Positions 1 through 6,558 of a stretch of 64,000 nt of DNA are shown one piece after another. The stretch lies in the NCBI RefSeq assembly GCF_027497355.1, contig NZ_CP114909.1, positions 2,232,001 to 2,296,000 of the forward strand, read 5' to 3'. The stretch's first letter is position 1. Each line of letters starts with the position of its first letter. Position numbers and translations under genes: made by a program. The notes beneath the pieces were generated by a model that was given only the letters and a program-made list of their open reading frames with translations, was not told where the DNA came from and did no database searches. The DNA is from Micromonospora sp. WMMA1947. GTDB taxonomy: Bacteria > Actinomycetota > Actinomycetes > Mycobacteriales > Micromonosporaceae.

Positions 1-2
1 AC

Positions 3-293
3 GTCAACGGCACCACCGCGCCGGCCGGTACGCCGTGCGCCGGCACCCGCGTGGTCCGGGGCAGCCTCACCATCAACGGCACCCCGGTGACGGACACCGC
101 CACCTACCGGGTCACCGTGAACAACTTCCTCGCCGGTGGCGGCGACGGCTTCAGCGTCCTGACCGGCGGCACCAACGCGGTGACCGGCCAGATCGACCTG
201 GACGCCTTCACCGCGTACCTGACCGAGAAGTCGCCGGTCTCCCCGCCGGCGCTGGACCGGATCCGCACCACCACCGAGGTCGCGGCCGGCTGA
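3..293 (+). CDS. 5'-nucleotidase/UshA-like phosphoesterase, C-terminal fragment (partial at left edge)
   Basis: Only the last 96 codons are present; the frame is open to the window edge. The visible part includes NGTPVTDTATYRVTVNNFL followed by a GGDGFSVL stretch. This is the typical end of the C-terminal substrate-binding domain of secreted 5'-nucleotidases and related bifunctional metallophosphoesterases, where an N-F-L/GGDG(F/Y) segment lines the nucleoside pocket. The metal-binding phosphoesterase domain would lie upstream, outside the window. The protein family is normally exported and scavenges nucleotides at the cell surface. A strong hairpin follows the stop. The family call rests on this tail only. 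Confidence 0.7.
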   Translation, partial: VNGTTAPAGTPCAGTRVVRGSLTINGTPVTDTATYRVTVNNFLAGGGDGFSVLTGGTNAVTGQIDLDAFTAYLTEKSPVSPPALDRIRTTTEVAAG

Positions 294-311
294 CCGCCGA
301 CCGCATCGCCG

Positions 312-342
312 ACGGGCCCCGGAGCGCAGCTCCGGGGCCCGT
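312..342. terminator. Perfect hairpin between convergent genes
   Basis: A 14-bp perfect inverted repeat (312-325 and 329-342) with a 3-nt GCA loop lies 18 nt after the nucleotidase stop and 41 nt before the end of the convergent MFS gene. There is no U-tract, as is usual for high-GC actinomycete terminators. It could serve both directions. Confidence 0.7.
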
Positions 343-382
343 TCGCGTCCGGCGGCCCGCTTCGTCGCAGGCCGCCGGCTTG

Positions 383-1672
383 TCAGGTCGCCCGCGCGGG
401 CTCGGGCGCCGGCGTCGCGGCGACCGTCGACCGGCCGTCCTGCGCGGCGGTGAGCAGCGGACGCAGCGACAGCGCGAGCAGGGAGGCGGCCAGGCAGCCG
501 CCCACCACGACCGCCACCCACACCCGGCCGTTCGCCGCGCCGATCAGCGGGCCGGCGGTGACCGGGCCGACCACGCCGCTGATCCCGAAGATCATCGAGC
601 TCATCGCGTTGTACCGGCCGCGCAGCTCGTCGGTGGCGAGCGCGTTGGTCAGGGCGGGCATGACCGGCGACAGCATCGTCTCGCCGAACCCGAAGATCGC
701 CGAGCAGGCCACCACGCCGAGCGCCGCGAGCACCGCGTTGCCGCTGCCCACCACGCCCGCCGCGCCGAGCACCAGCCACGCGCCGGCGAAGACCGCGCCG
801 ACGGTGGCCAGAGCGCGGGTACGGCTGCGCCCCTCCAGCCGCCGGATCACCAGCAGCTGCGAGAGCACGATCATCACGGTGTTCGCGGCCAGCGCCCACG
901 CCACCACCCGGGGCGTCACCTCGACCACCCGCACCGAGTACGCCGCGAAGCCCACCTCGATCTGCGCGTACCCGCAGGTGGTGAGCACCAGGCCGAAGAT
1001 GACGAGGCGGCGGAACGGCCGGTCCTGCAGCACCGTGAGGTAGCCGCCGGTCCTCCGGTCGGCGGCCTTCGCGCCGACTGCCACGGCCGGCCGGCGCCCG
1101 ACGTGCGGCAGGCTCAGCAGGATCAGGGCCGGGGTCAGGTAGCTCACCGCGTCCAGCAGGTAGATCACCTCGAAGGTGATCGGACGGGCCACGTCGACCA
1201 CCGCGCCGGAGATCAGGCCACCGGTGCCGATACCGAGGTTGAGCAGCGCGAAGTTGAGCCCGAAGACGCGCTGCCGCTCGCCGTCGTCGGTGAGCGAGGC
1301 GAGGATCGTGTTCTGCCCGGCCCAGATCGCCGAGCTGCCGACCGCGACCAGCGTCATCACGCCGAACGCCGAGGCGGTCGAGTCGACGAGCGCCAGCGAG
1401 CCGGTGCCGATCGCCTCGATCACCAGGCACGGCAGCACCACCCGGCGCGCGCCGAACCGGTCGATGAACGTTCCGGCAAGCGGCGAGAGAGCCAGCGTGA
1501 CCGCGCCGAACCAGCCGATCACCAGCCCGGCCCGGGTGTCGGTCAGGCCGCGTACGTCGGTGAGGTAGATGAACAGGAACGGCAGGGTGAGGCCGCGCCC
1601 GACGGCGGAGAACAACGTGCCGAGCAGGATCCGGCGGGCTTCGGGACGGGCGGGCAGGGCGCGGCGCAGCAT
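383..1672 (-). CDS. MFS transporter
   Basis: A 429-residue polytopic membrane protein with about twelve hydrophobic segments, the size of a standard major facilitator. The first loop carries GWFGAVTLALSPLAGTFIDRFG, the MFS motif-A region (G-x3-D-R-x-G-x-R), ending FGARR. It probably exports a small molecule or drug; the substrate cannot be read from the sequence. The start at 1672 is preferred over longer in-frame options because the hexamer CAGAAT (1684-1679) lies exactly 6 nt upstream of this ATG, the spacing of leaderless promoters seen across this window. The upstream in-frame extension is Arg-rich and not conserved-looking. It is transcribed divergently from the small gene at 1782. Confidence 0.85.
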   Translation of the reverse strand: MLRRALPARPEARRILLGTLFSAVGRGLTLPFLFIYLTDVRGLTDTRAGLVIGWFGAVTLALSPLAGTFIDRFGARRVVLPCLVIEAIGTGSLALVDSTASAFGVMTLVAVGSSAIWAGQNTILASLTDDGERQRVFGLNFALLNLGIGTGGLISGAVVDVARPITFEVIYLLDAVSYLTPALILLSLPHVGRRPAVAVGAKAADRRTGGYLTVLQDRPFRRLVIFGLVLTTCGYAQIEVGFAAYSVRVVEVTPRVVAWALAANTVMIVLSQLLVIRRLEGRSRTRALATVGAVFAGAWLVLGAAGVVGSGNAVLAALGVVACSAIFGFGETMLSPVMPALTNALATDELRGRYNAMSSMIFGISGVVGPVTAGPLIGAANGRVWVAVVVGGCLAASLLALSLRPLLTAAQDGRSTVAATPAPEPARAT

Positions 1673-1781
1673 GCTGGGATTCTGTTCGGCGGGTACGACG
1701 ACCGCGACCCGTTTACCCCTTACGCCAACGGTCGCCGGGCCGGAAGGTGAGCGAGCACACGTGCTCTGCCATGCTGACCCG

Positions 1782-2255
1782 GTGACGACGACCTGGCGGC
1801 ACCTGCCCGCACCGGCCCGCGAGATCGCCGAGACGGCCACCGACGCGGTGCGCGCCGCGCAGGCCCGCGACGCCGAGGCGTACGCCCCGGCTGTCGAGCG
1901 GCTGGCCGCCGCCGACCGGTCCGGGCTGGTGCTCGGCGGCGTGGTCCGGCTGCTGCTGGAGGAGGGGCACCCGGACGGACTCGACGGCGACGACGTACGG
2001 CAGGTGCTCGAACAGTGCGTCCGGTCGGCCGCGACCTGGTGGCCCGACGTCGACCCGCACGTACTGCTGGTGCTGCTGGCCGGCGCGCTCGGCGTCTACG
2101 ACCCGGGCGACGACGAGAACCCGCCCGATCCGGCGGCGGTCGCCCGGCACGCCCCGCTGCTGGTGGCCGACCTGCTGGCGGTTACCGGACGACCGTTCGC
2201 CGAGTACCTGACCGCCGCGTTCGCCGAGGTGGCGCGCACGGAGACGCAGGACTGA
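1782..2255 (+). CDS. Conserved hypothetical protein, 157 aa
   Basis: Soluble, Ala/Leu/Asp-rich and predicted helical; no motif that I recognise. It begins VTTTWRHLPAPAREIAETA and contains a central LVLGGVVRLLLEEGHPDG segment and a DPHVLLVLLAGALGV hydrophobic helix. The GTG start fits a -10-like CATGCT at 1770-1775, six nucleotides upstream, which would make the mRNA leaderless. It is divergent from the MFS gene and convergent with the antiporter gene. Codon use matches its neighbours, so I take it as real, with unknown function. Confidence 0.7.
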   Translation: MTTTWRHLPAPAREIAETATDAVRAAQARDAEAYAPAVERLAAADRSGLVLGGVVRLLLEEGHPDGLDGDDVRQVLEQCVRSAATWWPDVDPHVLLVLLAGALGVYDPGDDENPPDPAAVARHAPLLVADLLAVTGRPFAEYLTAAFAEVARTETQD

Positions 2256-2307
2256 CGGTTCTGCCGGCCGTCCGGCCCGCGCGCCCACGTCCCGGCCGCG
2301 AGCCGGT

Positions 2308-2387
2308 GGCCGGCGTGGCGGCTCACGGGCCGGCGGCCGGCGTGGCGGCTCACGGGCCGGCGGCGGGTCGGCGGCTCACGGGCTGGC
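2308..2387. repeat. 27-bp tandem repeat at gene end
   Basis: Two identical 27-bp units (2308-2334 and 2335-2361) are followed by a degenerate third (2362-2387). The third unit overlaps the stop codon of the antiporter gene (2376-2378). Each unit contains the core GCGGCTCACGGG. It lies between convergent genes and is probably a slippage-type minisatellite. Confidence 0.85.
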
Positions 2388-3488
2388 GGCCAGGAAGACG
2401 AACGCGGCGAGCAGCACCAGGTGCACGCCGCCCTGGAGCACAGTCGCCCGGCCCGGCACCACGGTGAGCACCGCCGTCACCGCGGTCAGCGCCAGCAGCG
2501 TCATCTGGGTGCCGCCCAGGCCCAGCACCAGCGGCCCGTCCAGCCAGATCGAGGCGATCGCGATGGCCGGGATGGTCAGGCCGATGCTTGCCATGGCCGA
2601 GCCGAGCGCGAGGTTGAGGCTGATCTGCACCCGGTCCCGCCGGGCCGCCCGAGCCGCGGCGAGCGTCTCCGGCAGCAGCACCAGCAGCGCGATGACCACG
2701 CCGACGAAGGCCTGCGGCAGGTTGGCGGCGCCGACCGCCGTCTCGATCGCCGGGGAGATCGTCTTCGCGTCGCCCACCACCGCGACCAGCGCCACCACGA
2801 GCAGAGCCAGGCTGGCCAGGGCAGTACGCGTGGACGGCGGCTCGGCGTGCCCGTCGCCGGTCTTGTCCTCGGCGAGGATGCTGCCCTCCTGTGTGACCGG
2901 GAGGAAGTAGTCGCGGTGCCGGCCGGTCTGCACCATGACGAACAGCAGGTAGAGGGCCAGCGAGGCGACCGCCGCGAAGGCGAGCTGGGCCGGGGAGAAC
3001 TCCGGACCCGGCCGGCTCGTGGTGAACGTCGGCACCACCATGCTGAGCGTGGCGAGCGTGGCCACCGTCGCCAGCGCCCCGCCGGTGCCCTCCGGGTTGA
3101 ACACCGCCACCTGCCGGCGCAGCGCGCCGAGCAGCAGCGACAGGCCGAGAATGCCGTTACAGGTGATCATGACGGCGGCGAAGACCGTGTCCCGTGCCAG
3201 CGCCTGCGTCTTGTCGCCGCCGCTGATCATCAGCGTGACGATCAGACCGACTTCGATCACGGTGACCGCCACCGCGAGCACGAGTGACCCGTACGGTTCA
3301 CCGACCTTGTGCGCGACCACCTCGGCGTGGTGGACGGCCGCCAGCACAGCCGCCGCGAGCAGGGCCGCGACCACGGCGATGAGAGGGCCGGGCAGCTCCC
3401 GTCCCCAGGTCATCACGAGCACGAGCACGGCGACCAGGGGCGCGACGGTGGTCCAATCGGTCAGGCGGGATCGGATCATCGGCGGCAT
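2376..3488 (-). CDS. chaA: Calcium/proton antiporter (ChaA/CaCA family)
   Basis: A 370-residue integral membrane protein with about eleven hydrophobic segments arranged as two related halves. The first half carries HHAEVVAHKVGEPYGSLVLA followed by VTVIEVGLI, the conserved acidic repeat of cation/Ca2+ exchangers, in the form seen in ChaA. The second half has LLVLLPETLAAARAA, the matching repeat. It should expel Ca2+ or Na+ in exchange for protons at the cytoplasmic membrane. The ATG at 3488 is chosen because CAAAGT (3500-3495) lies 6 nt upstream; a GTG two codons earlier (3494) is also possible. The gene ends inside the tandem repeat at 2308-2387. Confidence 0.85.
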   Translation of the reverse strand: MPPMIRSRLTDWTTVAPLVAVLVLVMTWGRELPGPLIAVVAALLAAAVLAAVHHAEVVAHKVGEPYGSLVLAVAVTVIEVGLIVTLMISGGDKTQALARDTVFAAVMITCNGILGLSLLLGALRRQVAVFNPEGTGGALATVATLATLSMVVPTFTTSRPGPEFSPAQLAFAAVASLALYLLFVMVQTGRHRDYFLPVTQEGSILAEDKTGDGHAEPPSTRTALASLALLVVALVAVVGDAKTISPAIETAVGAANLPQAFVGVVIALLVLLPETLAAARAARRDRVQISLNLALGSAMASIGLTIPAIAIASIWLDGPLVLGLGGTQMTLLALTAVTAVLTVVPGRATVLQGGVHLVLLAAFVFLAASP

Positions 3489-3555
3489 GCGCACACTTTG
3501 CCAGGAGGCAGGGGCAACCGCGCGTGGCGGGGTGGCTTCGGGCAGTCCTGTCGAT

Positions 3556-4230
3556 CTATTCGATCGAGGCCGGCTGCTCCACGTGGGCGAGCACCTGACC
3601 GAGGTTCGCGATTACGGTTCCGATCCAGCCGGGCTCGGTGTCCTGGTGTTCGGTCGTCCGGAGCACCGTCATGCCGACCGCCGCCGCACCAGCCAGTTCG
3701 CCGTCCGCGCCGTCGCCCACGTACACGCAGTCGCCCGGTGCGACGCCCAGCCGCTGCGCGGCGGTGCGGTAGATCGCCGGGTCCGGCTTGGCCAGTCCGA
3801 CCTCGCAGGAGAAGACCGCGACGTCGAACCGCCGGGCGAGTGGGCCGGCCGCCCACGCCTCGGCGGTCTCGGAGGTGGCATTGCTGATCAGGGCCAGCCG
3901 GTGCCCGCGCTCCCGCAGCGCGTCGAGCACGTCCAGGGTTCCGGCCGAGACGCGGCCCAGCACCCGGCGGGCGAGCGCCAGCCGGTGCGCGGCGGCGCGG
4001 GCCACCTGCTCATCTGTCGCCGCGCCGCCGAGGCGCCCGGCGAGGATGCGGACGGTCTCCTCCGCGTTCCAGCGGACGAGGCGGTCCCGCCAGGTCGCGT
4101 GGTACGCGTCGACGAGCGCCGCCGGCTCCACGCCGACGATGAGCGCCATCTCGCCGACCACCCGGTCCCGCTCGTCGTCGGCGCCGTGGACCAGGGTGTG
4201 GAAGAGGTCGAAGACGACCGGCCGTGGCAT
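3556..4230 (-). CDS. HAD-superfamily hydrolase
   Basis: A 224-residue phosphatase of the HAD superfamily, subfamily I. Motif I is VFDLFHTL with the nucleophile Asp8, and motif II is ALISNAT. The motif III lysine is in LAKPDP, and motif IV is YVGDGADGE, which holds the Mg2+-binding acids. The +2 residue after the nucleophile is Phe rather than the usual Asp general acid, as in some haloacid dehalogenase-like members (D-x-F/Y-x-T). It is probably a cytosolic phosphatase for a small metabolite; the substrate is unknown. TAGGAT (4242-4237) sits 6 nt before the ATG, so the mRNA is likely leaderless. Confidence 0.85.
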   Translation of the reverse strand: MPRPVVFDLFHTLVHGADDERDRVVGEMALIVGVEPAALVDAYHATWRDRLVRWNAEETVRILAGRLGGAATDEQVARAAAHRLALARRVLGRVSAGTLDVLDALRERGHRLALISNATSETAEAWAAGPLARRFDVAVFSCEVGLAKPDPAIYRTAAQRLGVAPGDCVYVGDGADGELAGAAAVGMTVLRTTEHQDTEPGWIGTVIANLGQVLAHVEQPASIE

Positions 4231-4272
4231 GGCGGGATCCTACTGCGACGGTGCTCGTCGTCCGGGAACGAC

Positions 4273-4328
4273 AGAGGGCACGTCAGATGCTCGGATCTGG
4301 CCCCTTGCCCCTGGTCGGTGTGGCCGGA
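4273..4328. repeat. Degenerate copy of the tRNA-Pro 3' end and its downstream palindrome
   Basis: This 56-bp stretch aligns in the same orientation with 4860-4916 (one-base indel, roughly three quarters identical by eye). It shares AGAGGGCAC, a broken GATC-type palindrome, CTGGTCGG and GTGGCCGGA. The real copy covers the palindrome and the T-arm/acceptor of tRNA-Pro. The flanking copies 0.6 kb apart enclose one low-GC gene, which is the geometry of att sites around a decayed integrated element. Confidence 0.7.
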
Positions 4329-4795
4329 GTCGTGCGAGCTGTCCATGTAGCAAGCCCTGGCCCAGCAAGCAGCATGACGATCACCCCGGCCCCGATCAGC
4401 GGGTACGGGGCGTGAGTTTGCACGCTGCTGGTCACATAGCCGTCCCTGGTCGAGACGAGCCGCGGGTCGTTCTGCGACACATAGATGGTGACGTCCTCAC
4501 CCCGCCAGTAGCCGGGCCCGTTACCCCAGGCACTTTCCAAGGGGACGTTCCAGGTTCGGCCGTGAATCACATACCTGGCATGATCGCCGAACTTGGATCC
4601 CTCCGTCACCGCCTGGACCTGTTCGCCGGTCGCCACGAGTTGGCGGATACGGACGTCAGTACGGTGTGCTTGAAGGATTCCCCCGGCGACAAGACCGGCA
4701 CCAGTCAGGCAGAACAGGACGACGCGCAGCCGGGACCGGGCGATCCAGTCGAACAGCGGCCCAGGGCTGACAGTCGCATGATGCCGACCAGTCAT
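4283..4795 (-). CDS. DUF3592-like membrane protein, possible island cargo
   Basis: A 170-residue protein with a transmembrane helix near residues 23-42 ([17 protein letters not shown]) and a second near 137-155 ([18 protein letters not shown]). Between them is an extracytoplasmic beta-rich domain with the pattern VIHGRTW, then [18 protein letters not shown], resembling DUF3592 proteins of actinobacteria. The ATG at 4795 has a GAAGG Shine-Dalgarno. Upstream codons would read through tRNA-Pro and are rejected. The last residues ([11 protein letters not shown]) are encoded by the degenerate tRNA copy, so the reading frame runs into the putative attachment site. Base composition is visibly less GC-rich than the neighbours, suggesting transfer. 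Function unknown. Confidence 0.65.
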   Translation of the reverse strand: MTGRHHATVSPGPLFDWIARSRLRVVLFCLTGAGLVAGGILQAHRTDVRIRQLVATGEQVQAVTEGSKFGDHARYVIHGRTWNVPLESAWGNGPGYWRGEDVTIYVSQNDPRLVSTRDGYVTSSVQTHAPYPLIGAGVIVMLLAGPGLATWTARTTPATPTRGKGPDPSI

Positions 4796-4858
4796 CGCGC
4801 CGCCTTCGTCGTGGAAGCTTTGAACCCAGACGACAGACCTGCCCTCCTGGGAATGCAC

Positions 4859-4894
4859 AAGAGGGCACATCCGATCGATCGGATGTGCCCTCTT
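4859..4894. terminator. 36-bp perfect palindrome downstream of tRNA-Pro
   Basis: A perfect inverted repeat with 18-bp arms (arm AAGAGGGCACATCCGATC) and no loop, beginning 6 nt after the 3' CCA of tRNA-Pro on the minus strand. It may terminate the tRNA transcript. Its perfect symmetry and its presence in decayed form at 4273 also fit a recombinase-binding attachment site. Confidence 0.65.
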
Positions 4895-4899
4895 ACCTC

Positions 4900-4976
<77 letters not shown>

Positions 4977-5042
4977 AGGCGTGCCGACAAATAGTAGCCC
5001 ACCCGCCCGCTCGGTCAAACTCGGTACCCCCCGCCCCGCGCA

Positions 5043-5104
5043 CCCGGCAGATCTTGGTACGAAACGGCCCTCCGAGGGGCGGCCGCGTACCAAGATCTGC
5101 CGGG
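5043..5104. repeat. Palindromic intergenic element, AGATCTTG type
   Basis: Perfect 18-bp arms CCCGGCAGATCTTGGTAC (5043-5060) and its complement (5087-5104), with a 26-nt spacer that itself contains a GGCC-rich hairpin. It lies between tRNA-Pro and the metallophosphoesterase stop at 5108. It is similar in style to the elements at 14040, 51300 and 51396, all of which centre on GATC with AAG/CTT flanks. It may act as a terminator. Confidence 0.8.
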
Positions 5105-5107
5105 AGG

Positions 5108-6001
5108 TCAGCGGGGGATCAGGGTCAGGATGCTCGCCTCGGGCGGGCAGGCGAAGCGGATCGGGGCGGTGGGATGGGTGCCGAGGCCGGCGGAGACGTG
5201 CAGCCAGGAATCCGAGCCGGGCCACCGGTGCAGCCCGCGCGCCATCGACCGGGGCAGGCCGCAGTTGGTGACCAGCGCGCCGTACCCGGGCACGCAGACC
5301 TGGCCGCCGTGGGTGTGCCCGGCCAGCATCAGGCCGAAGCCGTCGGCGGCCATCCGGTCCAGCACCACGGGCTCGGGGGAGTGGGACACCGCGATCGACA
5401 GCGCCGCGTCGGCGCTGACCGGGCCGGCCACGGCGTCGTAGTCGTCCCGTTCGATGTGCGGGTCGTCCACGCCGACCAGCTCGATCTCCCGCCCACCGGC
5501 CTTGAGCGTGGTGCGGGCGTTGTTCAGGTCGGCCCAGCCGGCCCCGGTGAGGATGTCGCGCAGTTCCTCGTACGGCAGCGGCACGCCGTCGGTGTACTCC
5601 CGGTCGGGCAGGAAGTAGGTGAAGGGGTTCTTGAAGACCGGCCCGGTGTAGTCGTTGGAGCCGAAGACGAACGCGCCGGGCAGGTCGAGCAGTGGTTGCA
5701 GGGCGCGCAGCACGCCCGGCACCGACTCCGGGTGCGCCATGTTGTCCCCGGTGACCACGACCAGGTCGGGGTCGAGCGCGGCCAGCGAGGCCACCCAGTC
5801 CTGCTTGCGTCGCTGGTCGGGCATCATGTGCAGGTCGGTCAGGTGCAGCACCCGCAGCGGTTCGGCGTCGGTCGGGAGCACCGGTACGTCGTACCGGCGG
5901 AGTGTGAACATGTTGCGCTCGATGAGCGACGCGTACGCCAGGGTGGCCGCGCCGACGGCGACGGTTCCGGCCGCGAGCCGGAATAGTGTGCGCTTTCGCA
6001 T
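5108..6001 (-). CDS. Membrane-anchored metallophosphoesterase (YkuE/Rv3683 type)
   Basis: A 297-residue protein with one N-terminal membrane helix ([20 protein letters not shown]), then a calcineurin-like phosphoesterase domain. Metal-binding motifs are visible in order: DLH in [14 protein letters not shown] in [15 protein letters not shown] in place of the usual GNHD, SHSPE and GHTHGGQ. The GSND variant keeps the Asn/Asp but replaces His, as in other YkuE-like proteins. Its position beside ponA2 matches Rv3683 in M. tuberculosis, suggesting an envelope role, possibly on lipid or cell-wall phosphoesters. The start at 6001 is supported by TACCCT (6014-6009) seven nucleotides upstream; an alternative ATG lies at 6028. 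Confidence 0.88.
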   Translation of the reverse strand: MRKRTLFRLAAGTVAVGAATLAYASLIERNMFTLRRYDVPVLPTDAEPLRVLHLTDLHMMPDQRRKQDWVASLAALDPDLVVVTGDNMAHPESVPGVLRALQPLLDLPGAFVFGSNDYTGPVFKNPFTYFLPDREYTDGVPLPYEELRDILTGAGWADLNNARTTLKAGGREIELVGVDDPHIERDDYDAVAGPVSADAALSIAVSHSPEPVVLDRMAADGFGLMLAGHTHGGQVCVPGYGALVTNCGLPRSMARGLHRWPGSDSWLHVSAGLGTHPTAPIRFACPPEASILTLIPR

Positions 6002-6008
6002 GGCGTTC

Positions 6009-6018
6009 AGGGTAGTTT
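6009..6018. promoter_or_regulatory. Overlapping divergent -10 elements
   Basis: TACCCT on the minus strand (6014-6009) lies 7 nt before the phosphoesterase ATG. TAGTTT on the plus strand (6013-6018) lies 8 nt before the GatB/YqeY ATG. The hexamers share two base pairs, and the two start codons are only 25 bp apart. Both transcripts would be leaderless and mutually exclusive at the same DNA. Confidence 0.6.
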
Positions 6019-6026
6019 CACCGTCC

Positions 6027-6482
6027 ATGAGCACGCTGAAGGACCGTCTCACCGCCGACATGCGCGCCGCACTCAAGGCGCGCGACGAGCTGACCACCTC
6101 CACGCTGCGGATGGCCCTGGCCGCCGTGGGCACCGCCGAGGTCGCCGGCCGGGAAAAGCGCGAGCTCAGCGACGACGAGGTGCTCGCCGTGCTGACCAAG
6201 GAGGCCAAGAAGCGCCGCGAGGCGGCAGTGGCGTTCGCCGACGCCGGGCGCGCCGAGCAGGCCGGCAAGGAGACCGCCGAGGGCGAGGTGCTGGAGCGCT
6301 ACCTGCCCAAGCAGCTCTCCGACGACGAGCTGGCCGAGCTGGTCTCGGGGGCGCTGGCCGCGGGCGGCTTCACCGGCAAGGCGCAGATGGGCCCGGCCAT
6401 GAAGGCGGCCCAGGCCGCGGTGGCCGGCCGGGCCGAGGGTGGCCGGGTGGCCGCCGAGGTACGCCGGCAGCTCGGTCTCTGA
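6027..6482 (+). CDS. GatB/YqeY domain protein
   Basis: A 151-residue cytosolic helical protein of the YqeY family, with the full family length. It begins MSTLKDRLTADMRAALKARD and contains KEAKKRREA and LERYLPKQLSDDEL, typical family features. The family resembles the tail domain of GatB amidotransferase, which contacts tRNA, but stand-alone YqeY proteins have no firmly established role. The adjacent hairpin at 6510-6541 ends the transcript. It is divergent from the phosphoesterase gene, with overlapping -10 hexamers. Confidence 0.92.
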   Translation: MSTLKDRLTADMRAALKARDELTTSTLRMALAAVGTAEVAGREKRELSDDEVLAVLTKEAKKRREAAVAFADAGRAEQAGKETAEGEVLERYLPKQLSDDELAELVSGALAAGGFTGKAQMGPAMKAAQAAVAGRAEGGRVAAEVRRQLGL

Positions 6483-6509
6483 CCGGCGCCTTCCGTAGCG
6501 CGGAGACAA

Positions 6510-6541
6510 CGACGGCCACCTCCCGTGGGAGGTGGCCGTCG
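6510..6541. terminator. Bidirectional hairpin terminator
   Basis: A 15-bp perfect stem (6510-6524 and 6527-6541, arm CGACGGCCACCTCCC) with a minimal loop lies between the convergent ends of GatB/YqeY (6482) and ponA2 (6559). Confidence 0.85.
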
Positions 6542-6558
6542 CTGTCTGCTGTCCGGGG

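Noticed and set aside
4273..4344. Second tRNA-Pro gene
   Set aside because: Only the 3' part is recognisable, the T-arm is broken and the anticodon half is absent, so it cannot be a functional tRNA.
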